Shown here piece after piece: positions 50,836 through 59,958 of a DNA stretch of 64,000 nt. The stretch is from JALZEG01 sp046263255 (lineage in GTDB: Bacteria > Actinomycetota > CADDZG01 > WHSQ01): contig JBHELD010000026.1 of NCBI GenBank assembly GCA_046263255.1, positions 27,316 to 91,315 of the forward strand, given 5' to 3'. The notes under the pieces are model-generated. The model saw nothing but the letters and a program-made list of their open reading frames with translations. It was not told where the DNA came from and did no database searches. The position numbers were made by a program, and so were the translations under genes. Position 1 is the stretch's first letter; each line of letters begins with the position of its first letter.

Positions 50836-51390
50836 TCAGCCGAGCAGGAAGCTCTCGTCGATCACCCGCATCGAGGTCGTCTCCCCGGGAGTCGGCGAGT
50901 CGTCGGTCGTCGTGTCGTCGTCCCCGGTCATCAGGATGAAGATGATCACGAGCGCGACGATGGCGAAGATCGCAACGACCGCGACGATCACGCCGGCACC
51001 GCCGCCGCGGCCACCTCCGCGGCCACGAACCCCGCCGCGGAATCTTCCGCCGCCACGCCCGCCGCCGCCACGCCCGCCGCCGCGACCCGTTCCGCCGCCG
51101 CCGCCTCCGCGCCCGCCGCCTTCTCCGAGAGGTCCGCCGGCGCCTCCGGCACGATCACGATCGGGGGCTCCCCCTCCGCCGGCCGGCGTGGGGTCGCTCC
51201 GGCCGACGCCGGGACCCGGGAGGTTCGCCCGCGGCTGACCCTGGCCGCCGCCGTCGTCGCCGCCGCGCCTGGCGCCGCCTCCTCCGCGGCCGCGTCCACC
51301 GCCGCCACTCCCTCCTCCGCCGCGGCGTCCACCGCCGCCGCCCCCGCGGCGTCCTCCGCCGCCTCCGCCGCCGCGTCCACGTCTGCCCAT
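50836..51390 (-). CDS. Gly/Arg-rich single-pass membrane protein
   Basis: The 184-residue product from ATG 51390 (GAGGAGGAGAG upstream) has about 125 residues of almost pure Gly, Arg and Ser. A membrane helix follows (AGVIVAVVAIFAIVALVIIFILM) and then an acidic tail (TGDDDTTTDDSPTPGETT ... VIDESFLLG). Both ends look purposeful, but the low-complexity part reads well in two frames, so I am only moderately sure. An Arg/Gly-rich cytoplasmic domain could bind nucleic acids. Not recognised in any family. Confidence 0.5.
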   Translation of the reverse strand: MGRRGRGGGGGGGRRGGGGGGRRGGGGSGGGGRGRGGGGARRGGDDGGGQGQPRANLPGPGVGRSDPTPAGGGGAPDRDRAGGAGGPLGEGGGRGGGGGGTGRGGGRGGGGRGGGRFRGGVRGRGGGRGGGAGVIVAVVAIFAIVALVIIFILMTGDDDTTTDDSPTPGETTSMRVIDESFLLG

Positions 51391-51557
51391 CTCTCTCCTC
51401 CTCGGGGTCGGTGGTGAAAGCCGAAGCGCGCCTACCCTAGACCTCGGCGCGAAACGTCCCCGCGCGGTGTGGAGGCGCGCCCCTTCCGGCCCGCAACCCG
51501 CGGCGCGGATCGGTAAAGATGGTGCCCGGCGCGGCGGCAGAGCACAAGGAGCGAACG

Positions 51558-52790
51558 GTGAAGCGTGCGGTGATGGTCCTGCTCGCGGTCGCGGGCGTCG
51601 CGCTCGCCGGCACACCCGCGTCCGGAGTCGCCGCGTTGCGCCTACGGGCGGGTGAGGACGCCTTCTGGAAGGGGCCGTTCGTCGAGCGCGGGACCGGGCA
51701 GGGCTGGACCTACGAGATCGATGTCGAGGAGCCCGCGTTCCGGCTGCGCATAGGGATCGATCACGCGGAGCTCGGCGACGCGTTCTCGTTCGCGGTGTTC
51801 GACCCGAGCGGCGCCTCGAAGGGGACCTACGGGACCGGCACCGGCCTCTACTCGATGGAGTCGCTCCACGAGAGGCCTGCCGTCGGCACGTGGCGGGTGC
51901 GCGTCAGGGCCGACGACGTCACCGATTCCTCGTTCCGCCTGCGCGCGAAGCTCGAGGCGCGGCGTCCGGGGTACGGCGTGAAGAAGGGGCCCGTGCTCCC
52001 GAACCTCCAGGTCCTGCCGCCGCACGAGGCGTCTTTCCTGATGCCTTTGACGAACGGGTCCCAGGGCGATCCGCCGCGGGGAGCCGAAGGCGGCGACTCC
52101 TGCCACCCCGAGGAGCGCGCGGAGGACGGTGCGATCCGGTGCCTGCGGTTCGCGTTCGGCGTGCGCAACACGGGCCGCGGACCGATGACCCTCTACTACG
52201 AGGGCGGGCCGCCCCAGGACCACCCGCTGTTCCAGCGCGTGAGCCGCGTGGGCGGGTCGTACTCCGACCGCGAGGCCGGGACCGCCGTGTGGCACGAGAG
52301 CCACGGCCACTACCACCACAGCGACGCCGTCGCGGTCCAGCTCTTTAGCGTGACCGACAGGCGGAAGGGAGAGATGGAGGCCGCGAGCGAGAGGCACAAC
52401 AAGGGGTTCGCGCACCGCAACGAGCTGCTGCGCGAGTGGAGGCGCTTCTACCCGATCTGGTCCGACTCGTTCGGCTTCGGGCTGCGGCCGGGGTGGGCCG
52501 ACATCTACGAGTGGGACCGCCCCGGCAACTACGTCGACTTCGGCGTCAACGGCGACGGGCACTACGTCGCGCGCATGTGGGCCGACCCGGTGGACGGCGT
52601 CCTCGAGTCGAACGAGAGGGACAACCTGGCGTACACGTACTTCCGGGTGACCGGCGGCGACGTCGAGCTCATCGAGGCCGGCCGCGGGAAGCACCCGTGG
52701 GATCCGTGCAAGATCGTCGTCGGGTTCGGCGGCCATCCCGATCCCAAGGGAGACTCCCGGCCGCGCAGCTGTCCTCCCGACACGACCTAG
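51558..52790 (+). CDS. Secreted lysyl-oxidase-like copper protein
   Basis: From GTG 51558 (AAGGAG upstream) the protein is 410 residues with a signal peptide (to about 25). A small N-terminal beta domain is followed by a lysyl-oxidase-like catalytic domain: VWHESHGHYHHSDAVAVQLF (His246, 249, 251, 253; compare W-H-x-C-H-x-H-Y-H of eukaryotic lysyl oxidase), GWADIYEWDRPGNYVDFG and GVLESNERDNLAYTYF. It should bind copper and oxidise amines; the quinone cofactor residues are not certain. It is an unusual enzyme for a bacterium outside known bacterial LOX relatives. Confidence 0.75.
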   Translation: MKRAVMVLLAVAGVALAGTPASGVAALRLRAGEDAFWKGPFVERGTGQGWTYEIDVEEPAFRLRIGIDHAELGDAFSFAVFDPSGASKGTYGTGTGLYSMESLHERPAVGTWRVRVRADDVTDSSFRLRAKLEARRPGYGVKKGPVLPNLQVLPPHEASFLMPLTNGSQGDPPRGAEGGDSCHPEERAEDGAIRCLRFAFGVRNTGRGPMTLYYEGGPPQDHPLFQRVSRVGGSYSDREAGTAVWHESHGHYHHSDAVAVQLFSVTDRRKGEMEAASERHNKGFAHRNELLREWRRFYPIWSDSFGFGLRPGWADIYEWDRPGNYVDFGVNGDGHYVARMWADPVDGVLESNERDNLAYTYFRVTGGDVELIEAGRGKHPWDPCKIVVGFGGHPDPKGDSRPRSCPPDTT

Positions 52791-52899
52791 CCAGGCCTCC
52801 CCTCAGCCGCCGCGCCACGCGGTTACGCCGCAGCGCTGCGGGTACGGCAACCAACGAGACCCGCGGCTTCGGGCTGCAAGGACCGCAGGGGGCGATTCG

Positions 52900-54096
52900 A
52901 TGAAGGCAGTGACGTGGCACGGCCCGCGTGACGTGCGGGTCGACGAGCACCCCGACCCCGTGATCCGGGAACCGACCGATGCGATAGTCCGCGTGACCAC
53001 GACCGCGATCTGCGGGTCGGACCTGCACCTCTACGAGGTCATGAACCCCTACCTGGACTCCGGCGACATCCTGGGGCACGAGCCCATGGGGATCGTCGAG
53101 GAGGCGGGGAGCGAGGTCCCCAACCTCAGCCCCGGCGACCGCGTGGTCGTCCCGTTCAACATCGCCTGCGGCAGCTGCTTCATGTGCGGCAGGGGCCTGC
53201 AGTCGCAGTGCGAGACGACGCAGGTCCGGGAGCACGGGACCGGCGCCGCGCTCTTCGGATACACGAAGCTCTACGGCCAGGTCCCGGGAGGGCAGGCCGA
53301 GTACCTGCGCGTCCCCCAGGCCCACTACACGCACATCAAGGTGCCCGAGGGGCCGCCGGACGAACGCTTCGTCTACCTGTCGGACGTCCTTCCGACGGCG
53401 TGGCAAGCGGTCGCTTACGCGGCGGTCCCCAAGGGCGGGAGCGTCGTCGTCCTCGGCCTCGGCCCGATCGGCGACATGGCCTGCCGCATCGCGCGCCAGC
53501 AGGGCGCCGGGCAGGTGATCGGCGTCGACCTCGTCCCCGAGAGGCTCGAACGCGTCCGCCGGCTCGGCTTCGAGGTCCTCGACTACGAGGAAGAGGGCGA
53601 CGTCCTGACCGAGACGATCCGCGACATGACCGACGGCCGCGGCCCCGACTCCGTCATCGACGCGGTCGGGATGGAGGCGCACGGGTCGCCGGGCTCGTTC
53701 GTGGCGCAGGCCGCGCAGATGATGACCGTCCTGATGCCCGACCCGCTCGCGCAGAAGATGATGGAGCGGGTGGGCGTCGACCGCCTGGCGGCCCTCTACA
53801 GCGCGATCGACGTCGTGCGCCGCGGCGGAACGATCTCGCTGTCGGGCGTCTACGGCGGCAAGAAGGACCCGCTGCCGATGATGACGCTGTTCGACAAACA
53901 GATCCAGCTCCGCATGGGCCAGGCCAACGTCAAGCGGTGGGTCGACGACGTCCTCCCGCTGGTCCTGGACGACGAGGACCCGCTGGGGGTGGAGAGCTTC
54001 CACTCGCACGTGATGCCGCTCGACCACGCGCCGCACGGGTACGAGATCTTCCAGAAGAAAGAGGACGGCGCGATCAAGATCCTGCTGAAGCCGTAG
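52900..54096 (+). CDS. Zinc-dependent alcohol dehydrogenase (MDR, formaldehyde dehydrogenase-like)
   Basis: The 398-residue enzyme has the catalytic zinc Cys38 (TAICGSDLH) and His60-Glu61 (LGHEPMG), and structural zinc Cys at 90, 93, 96 and 104. The NAD-binding VVVLGLGPIGDMACRIARQQGA follows. An inserted loop typical of the glutathione-independent formaldehyde dehydrogenase group is present. It is transcribed alone and convergent with the ABC genes. The exact alcohol or aldehyde is unknown. Confidence 0.88.
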   Translation: MKAVTWHGPRDVRVDEHPDPVIREPTDAIVRVTTTAICGSDLHLYEVMNPYLDSGDILGHEPMGIVEEAGSEVPNLSPGDRVVVPFNIACGSCFMCGRGLQSQCETTQVREHGTGAALFGYTKLYGQVPGGQAEYLRVPQAHYTHIKVPEGPPDERFVYLSDVLPTAWQAVAYAAVPKGGSVVVLGLGPIGDMACRIARQQGAGQVIGVDLVPERLERVRRLGFEVLDYEEEGDVLTETIRDMTDGRGPDSVIDAVGMEAHGSPGSFVAQAAQMMTVLMPDPLAQKMMERVGVDRLAALYSAIDVVRRGGTISLSGVYGGKKDPLPMMTLFDKQIQLRMGQANVKRWVDDVLPLVLDDEDPLGVESFHSHVMPLDHAPHGYEIFQKKEDGAIKILLKP

Positions 54097-54143
54097 GCAC
54101 GTGGCGGGGGCCGCGATTCAGCCGGTGCAACCCGTCGCCTGGT

Positions 54144-54944
54144 CTAGCGGGCGGCAGCCTTCTTGTACTGGCGCACCGACAGCGGCACGAAGATCGCCAG
54201 GATGATCCCGACCCAGACGATCGTGTAGAGGACGGGATTGTCGAGCGACCACGCATCCGGTTGCGGCATGCCCCCGGTATTGCCGAACGCCTCTCTGGCC
54301 GCCTGCGCGACCGACGAGACCGGGTTCCACTCGGCGAAGGTCTGGAGGGGGCCGGGCAGCGCGTCGACACGGACGAAGGTGTTCGCGATGAACGTCATCG
54401 GCATGATGACCATGAACGACGCGTTGTTCACGACCTCGACGTTCGACACCTTGAGCCCCACGTACGCCATGATCCACGACACGGCGTAGGAGAAGAGCAG
54501 CAGCAACAGGAAGCCGCCGACGGCCTCGAGGATCGACGTGCGGACCCTCCATCCGACGACCAGGCCCGTCATCGACATCACGAACAGCGAGGTGGAGTTG
54601 TAGAAGATGTCGCTCGCCGTGCGGCCGACCAGGACCGCCGACTGCGCCATCGGAAGCGACCGGAACCGGTCGATGATCCCCTTCGTCATGTCGTCGGCGA
54701 GACCCGCCCCCGTGAAGGTGGAGCCGAACACGATCGTCTGTGCGAACACCCCGGCGATCAGGTACTCGCGGTAGTTGACCCCGCGGATCTCGATCGAGCT
54801 GCCGAACACGTAGCCGAACAGCAGCACGAACATGATCGGCGACATCGTCGTCCAGATCAGGACCTCGGGGATCCGCCTGATCTTGATCAGGTTGCGCTTC
54901 GCGACGACGGCGCCGTCGGAGAAAGCGAGAGCGATCGAGCTCAT
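54144..54944 (-). CDS. ABC-2 type drug exporter permease (DrrB-like)
   Basis: The 266-residue permease has six membrane helices. NLIKIRRIPEVLIWTTMSPIMFVLLFGYVFG, YREYLIAGVFAQTIVFGSTFTGAGLADDM and the conserved basic KGIIDRFRSLPMAQSAVLVGRTASD region match DrrB. The ATG overlaps the stop of the ATPase gene (ATGA), so translation is coupled. With DrrA-like ATPase it exports a lipophilic compound. Confidence 0.9.
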   Translation of the reverse strand: MSSIALAFSDGAVVAKRNLIKIRRIPEVLIWTTMSPIMFVLLFGYVFGSSIEIRGVNYREYLIAGVFAQTIVFGSTFTGAGLADDMTKGIIDRFRSLPMAQSAVLVGRTASDIFYNSTSLFVMSMTGLVVGWRVRTSILEAVGGFLLLLLFSYAVSWIMAYVGLKVSNVEVVNNASFMVIMPMTFIANTFVRVDALPGPLQTFAEWNPVSSVAQAAREAFGNTGGMPQPDAWSLDNPVLYTIVWVGIILAIFVPLSVRQYKKAAAR

Positions 54945-55957
54945 CGAACGGCCTCCTTCTCTCTCGCGTGCTCGGCCGTCGCCTCGCGCGGCCCCTCACC
55001 CGGCTCCTCCGCGACCTCCTCGGCCACGTGGCCGGTGAGCGACAGGAAGACGTCGTCCAGCGTGGGCCGGCGGAGCCCCACGTCGACGACCTTCACGCTC
55101 GTGTCGGACAGCCGCTGGAGGACGTCGCGCAGCGCGTCGACTCCCCCGGAGACGCCGGCGGAGACCCGCCGCGTCTGCTCGTCGACCTGGACGTCCCCGA
55201 CGGCCAGCGCCTCCAGCACGCCGCGTCCGGCCGGGATGTCGACGGGGCTCGCGACCACCAGCTCGATGCGCTCGCCGCCGATCTGCGTCTTCAGCTCGTC
55301 GGCGGTTCCGTGGGCGATCATCCGGCCCCGGTCGATCACGACGATGTCGTCGGCGAGGCGGTCGGCCTCCTCCATGTACTGCGTGGTCAGCAGGACCGTC
55401 GCCCCGCCGCGCACGAGCCGCTGGATGGTCTCCCACATCTGCGACCGGCTCCGCGGATCGAGGCCCGTCGTCGGCTCGTCGAGGAAGATCACGTCCGGCT
55501 CGGCGACGAGCGCCGCGGCGAGGTCCAGACGGCGGCGCATGCCGCCGGAATACGTCTTGGCCGCACGGTCCGCGGCGTCGACGAGGTCGAACGCGACGAG
55601 GAGCTCGCGTGCCCGCGCGCGCGACCTGCGCTTGCCGAGGTGGTAGAGGCGGCCCACCATGTCGAGGTTCTCGAAACCGGTCAGGTGCTCGTCGACCGCG
55701 GCCGTCTGCCCGGAGAGGCCGATCCGCTCGCGCACCTTGCCCGGCTCGCGCCGGACGTCGAGCCCGGCGACCTCGACCACGCCCTCGTCGGGGTCGAGGA
55801 GCGTCGTGAGGATGCGCACCGCCGTCGTCTTGCCGGCGCCGTTCGGCCCGAGAAGGCCGAGGACCGTCCCCTTAGGGACCACGAGATCGAGGCCGTCGAG
55901 CGCCACGACGTCGCCGTAGCGCTTCACCAGCCCCTGCGTCCTGATCATGTACGTCAC
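54941..55957 (-). CDS. ABC exporter ATPase (DrrA-like, daunorubicin-resistance type)
   Basis: The 338-residue ATPase has Walker A GPNGAGKTTAV, Q-loop GLSGQTAAVDE (DrrA form), signature YSGGMRRRLDLAAAL, Walker B DVIFLDEPTTGLDPRSR and the H-loop LTTQYMEEADRLADDIV. The C-terminal DrrA-specific domain (about 250-330) follows. GTG 55957 suits the AGGAGGG ribosome binding site; ATG 55948 is an alternative. It is adjacent to an MFS efflux pump, making a small multidrug export region. Confidence 0.93.
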   Translation of the reverse strand: MTYMIRTQGLVKRYGDVVALDGLDLVVPKGTVLGLLGPNGAGKTTAVRILTTLLDPDEGVVEVAGLDVRREPGKVRERIGLSGQTAAVDEHLTGFENLDMVGRLYHLGKRRSRARARELLVAFDLVDAADRAAKTYSGGMRRRLDLAAALVAEPDVIFLDEPTTGLDPRSRSQMWETIQRLVRGGATVLLTTQYMEEADRLADDIVVIDRGRMIAHGTADELKTQIGGERIELVVASPVDIPAGRGVLEALAVGDVQVDEQTRRVSAGVSGGVDALRDVLQRLSDTSVKVVDVGLRRPTLDDVFLSLTGHVAEEVAEEPGEGPREATAEHAREKEAVR

Positions 55958-55986
55958 CGTGCGGGTCCCTCCTGGTCGGTCGAAGG

Positions 55987-57597
55987 TCAGGATTCTGCGA
56001 CTGCGGGGCAGAGCCCGCAGTCCGCGAGCACGACGTCTGCCGGTGCCTCTGCGCCTTGCGCGCCCTGGGACGAGCGGACGTCCCGCAGGAGAATAGCGAC
56101 CAGCAGCGCGACCCCGGTCGCAATCGCCGCACCGACCATGGCCGAGATGTGAAGGCCCTGCGCGAACGCGTCGAGCGCCGCTCCCGCGAGGCCCGGCCCC
56201 ACGTCCGCCGGGAGCTGCTGCGCTACGGCGAGCGCGCCGCCCAGCGTGTCGCGTGCGGCCTCGGCCGCGGCAAGCGGTACGTCCTCCGGGAGGGCGGCGG
56301 TCACCCCGCCGCGGTAAACGGCCGTGCCGATGCTCCCCAGCAGCGCGATCCCCAGCGCGCCGCCGAGCTCGGCCCCCGTCTCGGAGATCGCGGACGCCGC
56401 TCCGGCGCGCTCCGCCGGGGCGGTGCCGACGATCAGGTCGGTCGCGAGTATGAAGACCGGGCCGAGGCCGAGCGAGAACACGATTGTCCCGGTCACGACC
56501 GGCGGGAGCCCCGACGTCGCGTCCACCTGTGTGAGGAGCGCTAGGCCCGCGGCCGCGAGCAGGAGCCCTCCGGCCACGCCGAACGCCGGACGCACCCACC
56601 TCGACACGCGCGGCGCCAGCATCGATCCGGCGATCACCGCGACCGACGACGGCAGCGACCACAGCCCCGCCGCCAGCGGCGTCAGGCCGACGACCAGCTG
56701 AAGGTACTGCGCGACGAACAGGAACGTCCCGAACGCGATGAACCCCGTGAGCGTGTTCGACATCACCGAGACGCCGAAGGCGGGGATCCGGAACAGCCGC
56801 AGGTCGATCAGCGGATCCTCGAGCCGCGTCTGCCGTCTCACGAAGAGGGCGCCGAAGACGAGGCCGGCCGCCACGGCCGCAACCGCCGACGCGCCTGCCC
56901 CGCCGGCGGCGAGCTGCTTCAGGCCGAAGATGACGGGGAGGACCGCACCGAGCGACAGGAAGACGCTCGTCAGGTCGATTCCGCCGGCGCCGGGATCGCG
57001 GAACTCCGGCAGCAGCCGGGGGCCCAGCACGAGCAGGACGCCCATGACCGGGACGTTGATCAGGAAGACCGACCCCCACCAGAAGACCTCGAGGAGCAGG
57101 CCCCCGACGAGCGGCCCCACGGCACCGCCGACGGCAAAGCTCGTCCCCCACACGCCGATCGCCGTCATGCGCTGGCGGGGATCGTGGAACATGTTCCGGA
57201 TAAGGGACAGCGTCGAGGGCGCCACGGTCGCGCCGGCGATCCCGAGCAACGCCCGGGCGGCGATCAGCATCTCGGCGCTCGTGGAGAAGGCGGCGACCAC
57301 GGACGAGACGCCGAAGGCCGCTGCGCCCGCGAGCAACACCCTGCGCCGGCCGATCCGGTCGCCCAGCGTGCCCATCGTGATCAGGAACCCGGCGACCATG
57401 AACCCGTAGATGTCGGTGATCCACAGGAGCTGTGCGCTCGTCGGCTCGAGGTCGCGCGTGAGCGAAGGGACCGCGAGGTACAGCACGGACAGGTCCATCA
57501 CGTAGAGCAGGCACGCGAGCGAGACGACGGCGAGGCCGATCCACTCCCTGCGGCCCGCCCTCGGTGCGACGGAGTTGTCCCCTTGTGGCACGTTCAT
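55987..57597 (-). CDS. MFS drug-efflux pump, DHA2 (14-helix, EmrB/QacA-like) family
   Basis: The 536-residue permease has fourteen hydrophobic segments. Motif A is GTLGDRIGRRRVLLAGAA, motif C-like features are present, and LYVMDLSVLYLAVPSLTRDL with LWITDIYGFMVAGFLITMG marks DHA2. The start at ATG 57597 is preferred because a GAGGTG site precedes it; an upstream ATG at 57651 lies near the divergent sigma gene. It probably exports a hydrophobic or cationic drug. Its promoter faces that of the ECF sigma gene, suggesting shared control. Confidence 0.88.
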   Translation of the reverse strand: MNVPQGDNSVAPRAGRREWIGLAVVSLACLLYVMDLSVLYLAVPSLTRDLEPTSAQLLWITDIYGFMVAGFLITMGTLGDRIGRRRVLLAGAAAFGVSSVVAAFSTSAEMLIAARALLGIAGATVAPSTLSLIRNMFHDPRQRMTAIGVWGTSFAVGGAVGPLVGGLLLEVFWWGSVFLINVPVMGVLLVLGPRLLPEFRDPGAGGIDLTSVFLSLGAVLPVIFGLKQLAAGGAGASAVAAVAAGLVFGALFVRRQTRLEDPLIDLRLFRIPAFGVSVMSNTLTGFIAFGTFLFVAQYLQLVVGLTPLAAGLWSLPSSVAVIAGSMLAPRVSRWVRPAFGVAGGLLLAAAGLALLTQVDATSGLPPVVTGTIVFSLGLGPVFILATDLIVGTAPAERAGAASAISETGAELGGALGIALLGSIGTAVYRGGVTAALPEDVPLAAAEAARDTLGGALAVAQQLPADVGPGLAGAALDAFAQGLHISAMVGAAIATGVALLVAILLRDVRSSQGAQGAEAPADVVLADCGLCPAVAES

Positions 57598-57701
57598 CAC
57601 CTCCGCGTCGGTCGTTTTGGAGTTTCGACCGTGGGTGTGACGGAAACTCATCGCCGGTCCGCTGGATTTTTTCGCCGGCGCGGCGTCGTAGGGTTGCGGC
57701 C

Positions 57702-58703
57702 ATGACCGACCTCGCGGCCACCGAAGCCACCGCCAGGCCCGCCCCGGACGAGCTGGAAGCCGAGCTCGAGCGGCACCGGGTCGAGCTCACCGCGTACGCC
57801 TACCGGATGCTCGGCTCGAGCTTCGAGGCGGAGGACGCGGTGCAGGACGCGTTCCTGCGCGCCTGGAAGAGCTTCGACGGCTTCGAGGGCCGTGCGGCGC
57901 TGCGCTCGTGGCTGTACCGGATCACCACGAACGTCTGCCTCGACATGCTCAACGGCCGCGGGCGGCGGGCCCGCCCGATGGACCTCGGCCCGGCGCAGAG
58001 CGCCGACACCCCGCTCCCCGAGCCGTTGCCGGAGGTGACGTGGATCGAGCCGATCCCTGACGAGCGGGTCGTCGCCTCCGACGGGGATCCCGCCGCCGTC
58101 GCCGAGGCGCGCGAGTCGGTCCGTCTCGCGTTCGTCGCGGCGCTCCAGCACCTCCCGCCCAAGCAGCGCGCGGTGCTGATCCTGCGCGAGGTGCTGGGGT
58201 GGAAGGCGTCGGAGGTCGCCGAGCTCCTCGAGACGTCGGTCCAGTCCGTCAACAGCGCGCTCCAGCGCGCCCGCGCCTCTCTGGCCGCAGCGAACGCCGG
58301 CGGAGCCGCGGCGACCGATGAGATGGACGACGAGCGGCGGGCTCTGCTGGCCCGCTACGTCGACGCGTTCGAGCGCTACGACATGAGGTCGCTGACGTCG
58401 CTGTTGCACGAGGACGCGACGTGGTCGATGCCGCCCTTCGACCTGTGGCTGCAGACGCACGAGGACATCGTCAAGTGGTGCCTCGGGCCGGGGGCCGGAT
58501 GCGAGGGGTCCCGGCTGGTGCCCACGAGCGCGAACGGCGCGCCGGCGTTCGCGCAGTACAAGCCGGCGCCGGACGGGAGCCTCGCTCCCTGGTCGCTCCA
58601 GGTGCTCGAGCTCTCGGGCGGGAAGATCTCCGGGATCACGTTCTTCCTCGACACCGCGCGGGTCTTCCCGCTGTTCGGGCTCCCGCTGCGGCTCGAGCGC
58701 TAG
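57702..58703 (+). CDS. ECF sigma factor with C-terminal SnoaL-like domain
   Basis: The 333-residue protein has region 2 (AYAYRMLGSSFEAEDAVQDAFLRAW, WLYRITTNVCLDML), region 4 (LQHLPPKQRAVLILREVLGWKASEVAELLETSVQSVNSALQRAR) and an extra C-terminal domain (about 220-333) of SnoaL/NTF2 type, as in the SigG/ECF41-related factors. Such C-terminal domains replace or act as anti-sigma. No anti-sigma gene is adjacent. It is divergent from the MFS efflux pump, a likely target. Confidence 0.92.
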   Translation: MTDLAATEATARPAPDELEAELERHRVELTAYAYRMLGSSFEAEDAVQDAFLRAWKSFDGFEGRAALRSWLYRITTNVCLDMLNGRGRRARPMDLGPAQSADTPLPEPLPEVTWIEPIPDERVVASDGDPAAVAEARESVRLAFVAALQHLPPKQRAVLILREVLGWKASEVAELLETSVQSVNSALQRARASLAAANAGGAAATDEMDDERRALLARYVDAFERYDMRSLTSLLHEDATWSMPPFDLWLQTHEDIVKWCLGPGAGCEGSRLVPTSANGAPAFAQYKPAPDGSLAPWSLQVLELSGGKISGITFFLDTARVFPLFGLPLRLER

Positions 58704-58969
58704 CGCGGCACGTCCGCCAGCACCTCCGCGAGCCCCGTCAGGTCGAGCAGGTCCCTCAGCTCTTCGGAAGCGCCGCACAGCCTGACCTCGCCGCCGCGCC
58801 GGCGCACCGACAGGTGGAGCCGCGCCAGCGCGTCCACCGCGACCGCGTCGGGCGCGATCCCTCTCACGTCGCAGACCACGACGCCCGAAGGGCTCTCCGG
58901 CAGCGCGGCGAGCACGCGCCGGCACAGCCTCGGGATCTCGAGGCGTTCGATCCGGCCGCTGATGACCAC
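58700..58969 (-). CDS. STAS-domain protein
   Basis: From GTG 58969 the 89-residue protein is a single STAS domain: VVISGRIERLEIPRLCRRVLAAL, GVVVCDVRGIAPDAVAVDALARLHL and RRRGGEVRLCGASEELRDLLDL. The usual phosphorylatable Ser of DSSGLG is replaced (DAVAVDA), so it may be a non-phosphorylated antagonist or a sensor. Its 3' end overlaps the convergent ECF sigma gene by 4 bp. Confidence 0.7.
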   Translation of the reverse strand: MVISGRIERLEIPRLCRRVLAALPESPSGVVVCDVRGIAPDAVAVDALARLHLSVRRRGGEVRLCGASEELRDLLDLTGLAEVLADVPR

Positions 58970-59061
58970 GGCGACAACGCTCTCCTTTCCGCGTTCCCCT
59001 CGAAGGAAAAGACCCCCGGCCCGGCGGAAAGTAATCGGCCGCCCCTTCGGGAGACTCGGGC

Positions 59062-59089
59062 TTGACGTATTCCTATATCGGAATACAAT
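59062..59089 (+). promoter_or_regulatory. Promoter with embedded ArsR operator
   Basis: The -35 box TTGACG (59062-59067) and -10 box TACAAT (59084-59089) are separated by 16 bp. A perfect inverted repeat GTATTCC-TATATC-GGAATAC (59067-59086) spans the spacer and overlaps both boxes. The expected transcription start is at about 59096, the first base of the ArsR ATG, so the mRNA should be leaderless. Confidence 0.82.
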
Positions 59090-59095
59090 GCCCGC

Positions 59096-59452
59096 ATGGC
59101 ACGGGCGGCGACCACCACGGATGCCTTCAACGCCGTTGCGGAGCCGCGGCGGCGGGCGATCCTCGACGCCCTCGCCGTGGGCGAGCGGCCGGTCAGCGAG
59201 CTGGTGGAGCTGTTGGGGATCGCGCAGCCCCAGGTCAGCAAGCACCTGAAGGTGCTGCGCGAGGTCGGCCTCGTGGACGTCCGGGAGCAGGGCCGCCACC
59301 GGGTGTACCGGCTGAACGGGGCGCCCCTGAAGCCCATGCACGAGTGGCTGAAGGGCTACGAGCGGATGTGGGAGGAGCGGTTCGAGCAGCTGGACGAGGT
59401 GTTGGACGGCCTCAAGAGGAAGGAGGAGGGAGATGGTGGCGGTGACGACTAG
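59096..59452 (+). CDS. ArsR-family transcriptional repressor
   Basis: The 118-residue winged-helix protein has DAFNAVAEPRRRAILDAL, the recognition helix LLGIAQPQVSKHLKVLREVGLV and the wing VREQGRHRVYRL. It lacks obvious metal-binding Cys pairs, fitting the ArsR subgroup paired with SRPBCC proteins. It overlaps the SRPBCC gene by 20 bp. The perfect palindrome in its promoter is the likely operator, giving autorepression. Confidence 0.92.
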   Translation: MARAATTTDAFNAVAEPRRRAILDALAVGERPVSELVELLGIAQPQVSKHLKVLREVGLVDVREQGRHRVYRLNGAPLKPMHEWLKGYERMWEERFEQLDEVLDGLKRKEEGDGGGDD

Positions 59453-59921
59453 CGGGACGGCGAAGGTGACGCTCCCCGCCGACGATCAGATCCTGATCAC
59501 GCGGGAGTTCGCGGCGCCCCGGCACCTGGTGTACCGGGCGTTCACGACGCCCGAGCTCGTCAAGCGGTGGTGGCACGCGAAGCGCGGTGAGGTCACGGTC
59601 GCGGACGTCGACCTCCGTGTCGGCGGAACGTGGCGGTTCGCGATGGTCACCCCCGACGGGTTCGAGGTCGCGTTCCACGGCGAGTTCCGGGAGATCGTGC
59701 CGGACGAGCGGATCGTGCAGACGGAGGTCTACGAGGGCGCGCCGGACGACGGCGGCCTCAACACGACGACGTTCACCGAGACGGACGGCCGGACGACGGT
59801 GAGGGTCCTCCTGCAGCTCCCGACCAAGGAGGCGCGGGACGCGGTCGTCGCCTCGGGCATGGAGGAGGGCCTGCAGGACGCGTACGACCTGCTCGAGGAG
59901 GTCGCGGTCTCGCTAACCTAG
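59433..59921 (+). CDS. SRPBCC (AHSA1-like) ligand-binding protein
   Basis: The 162-residue protein matches the AHSA1/START-like fold: ITREFAAPRHLVYRAFTTPELVKRWW, VDLRVGGTWRFAMVTPDG, FREIVPDERIVQTEVYEGA and a C-terminal helix. Such proteins bind small hydrophobic ligands and are typically regulated by a partner ArsR protein, as here. Start ATG 59433 is inside the end of the arsR gene. A hairpin terminator follows at 59959. Confidence 0.9.
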   Translation: MVAVTTSGTAKVTLPADDQILITREFAAPRHLVYRAFTTPELVKRWWHAKRGEVTVADVDLRVGGTWRFAMVTPDGFEVAFHGEFREIVPDERIVQTEVYEGAPDDGGLNTTTFTETDGRTTVRVLLQLPTKEARDAVVASGMEEGLQDAYDLLEEVAVSLT

Positions 59922-59958
59922 CGGGCTCCTCGACCTCGCGAAGCTCCGCCGAGAATGC

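Noticed and set aside
50988..51380. Ala-rich alternative frame through the Gly-rich gene
   Set aside because: It lacks a membrane helix and a sensible start. The Gly/Arg frame has both a strong ribosome binding site and a transmembrane segment.
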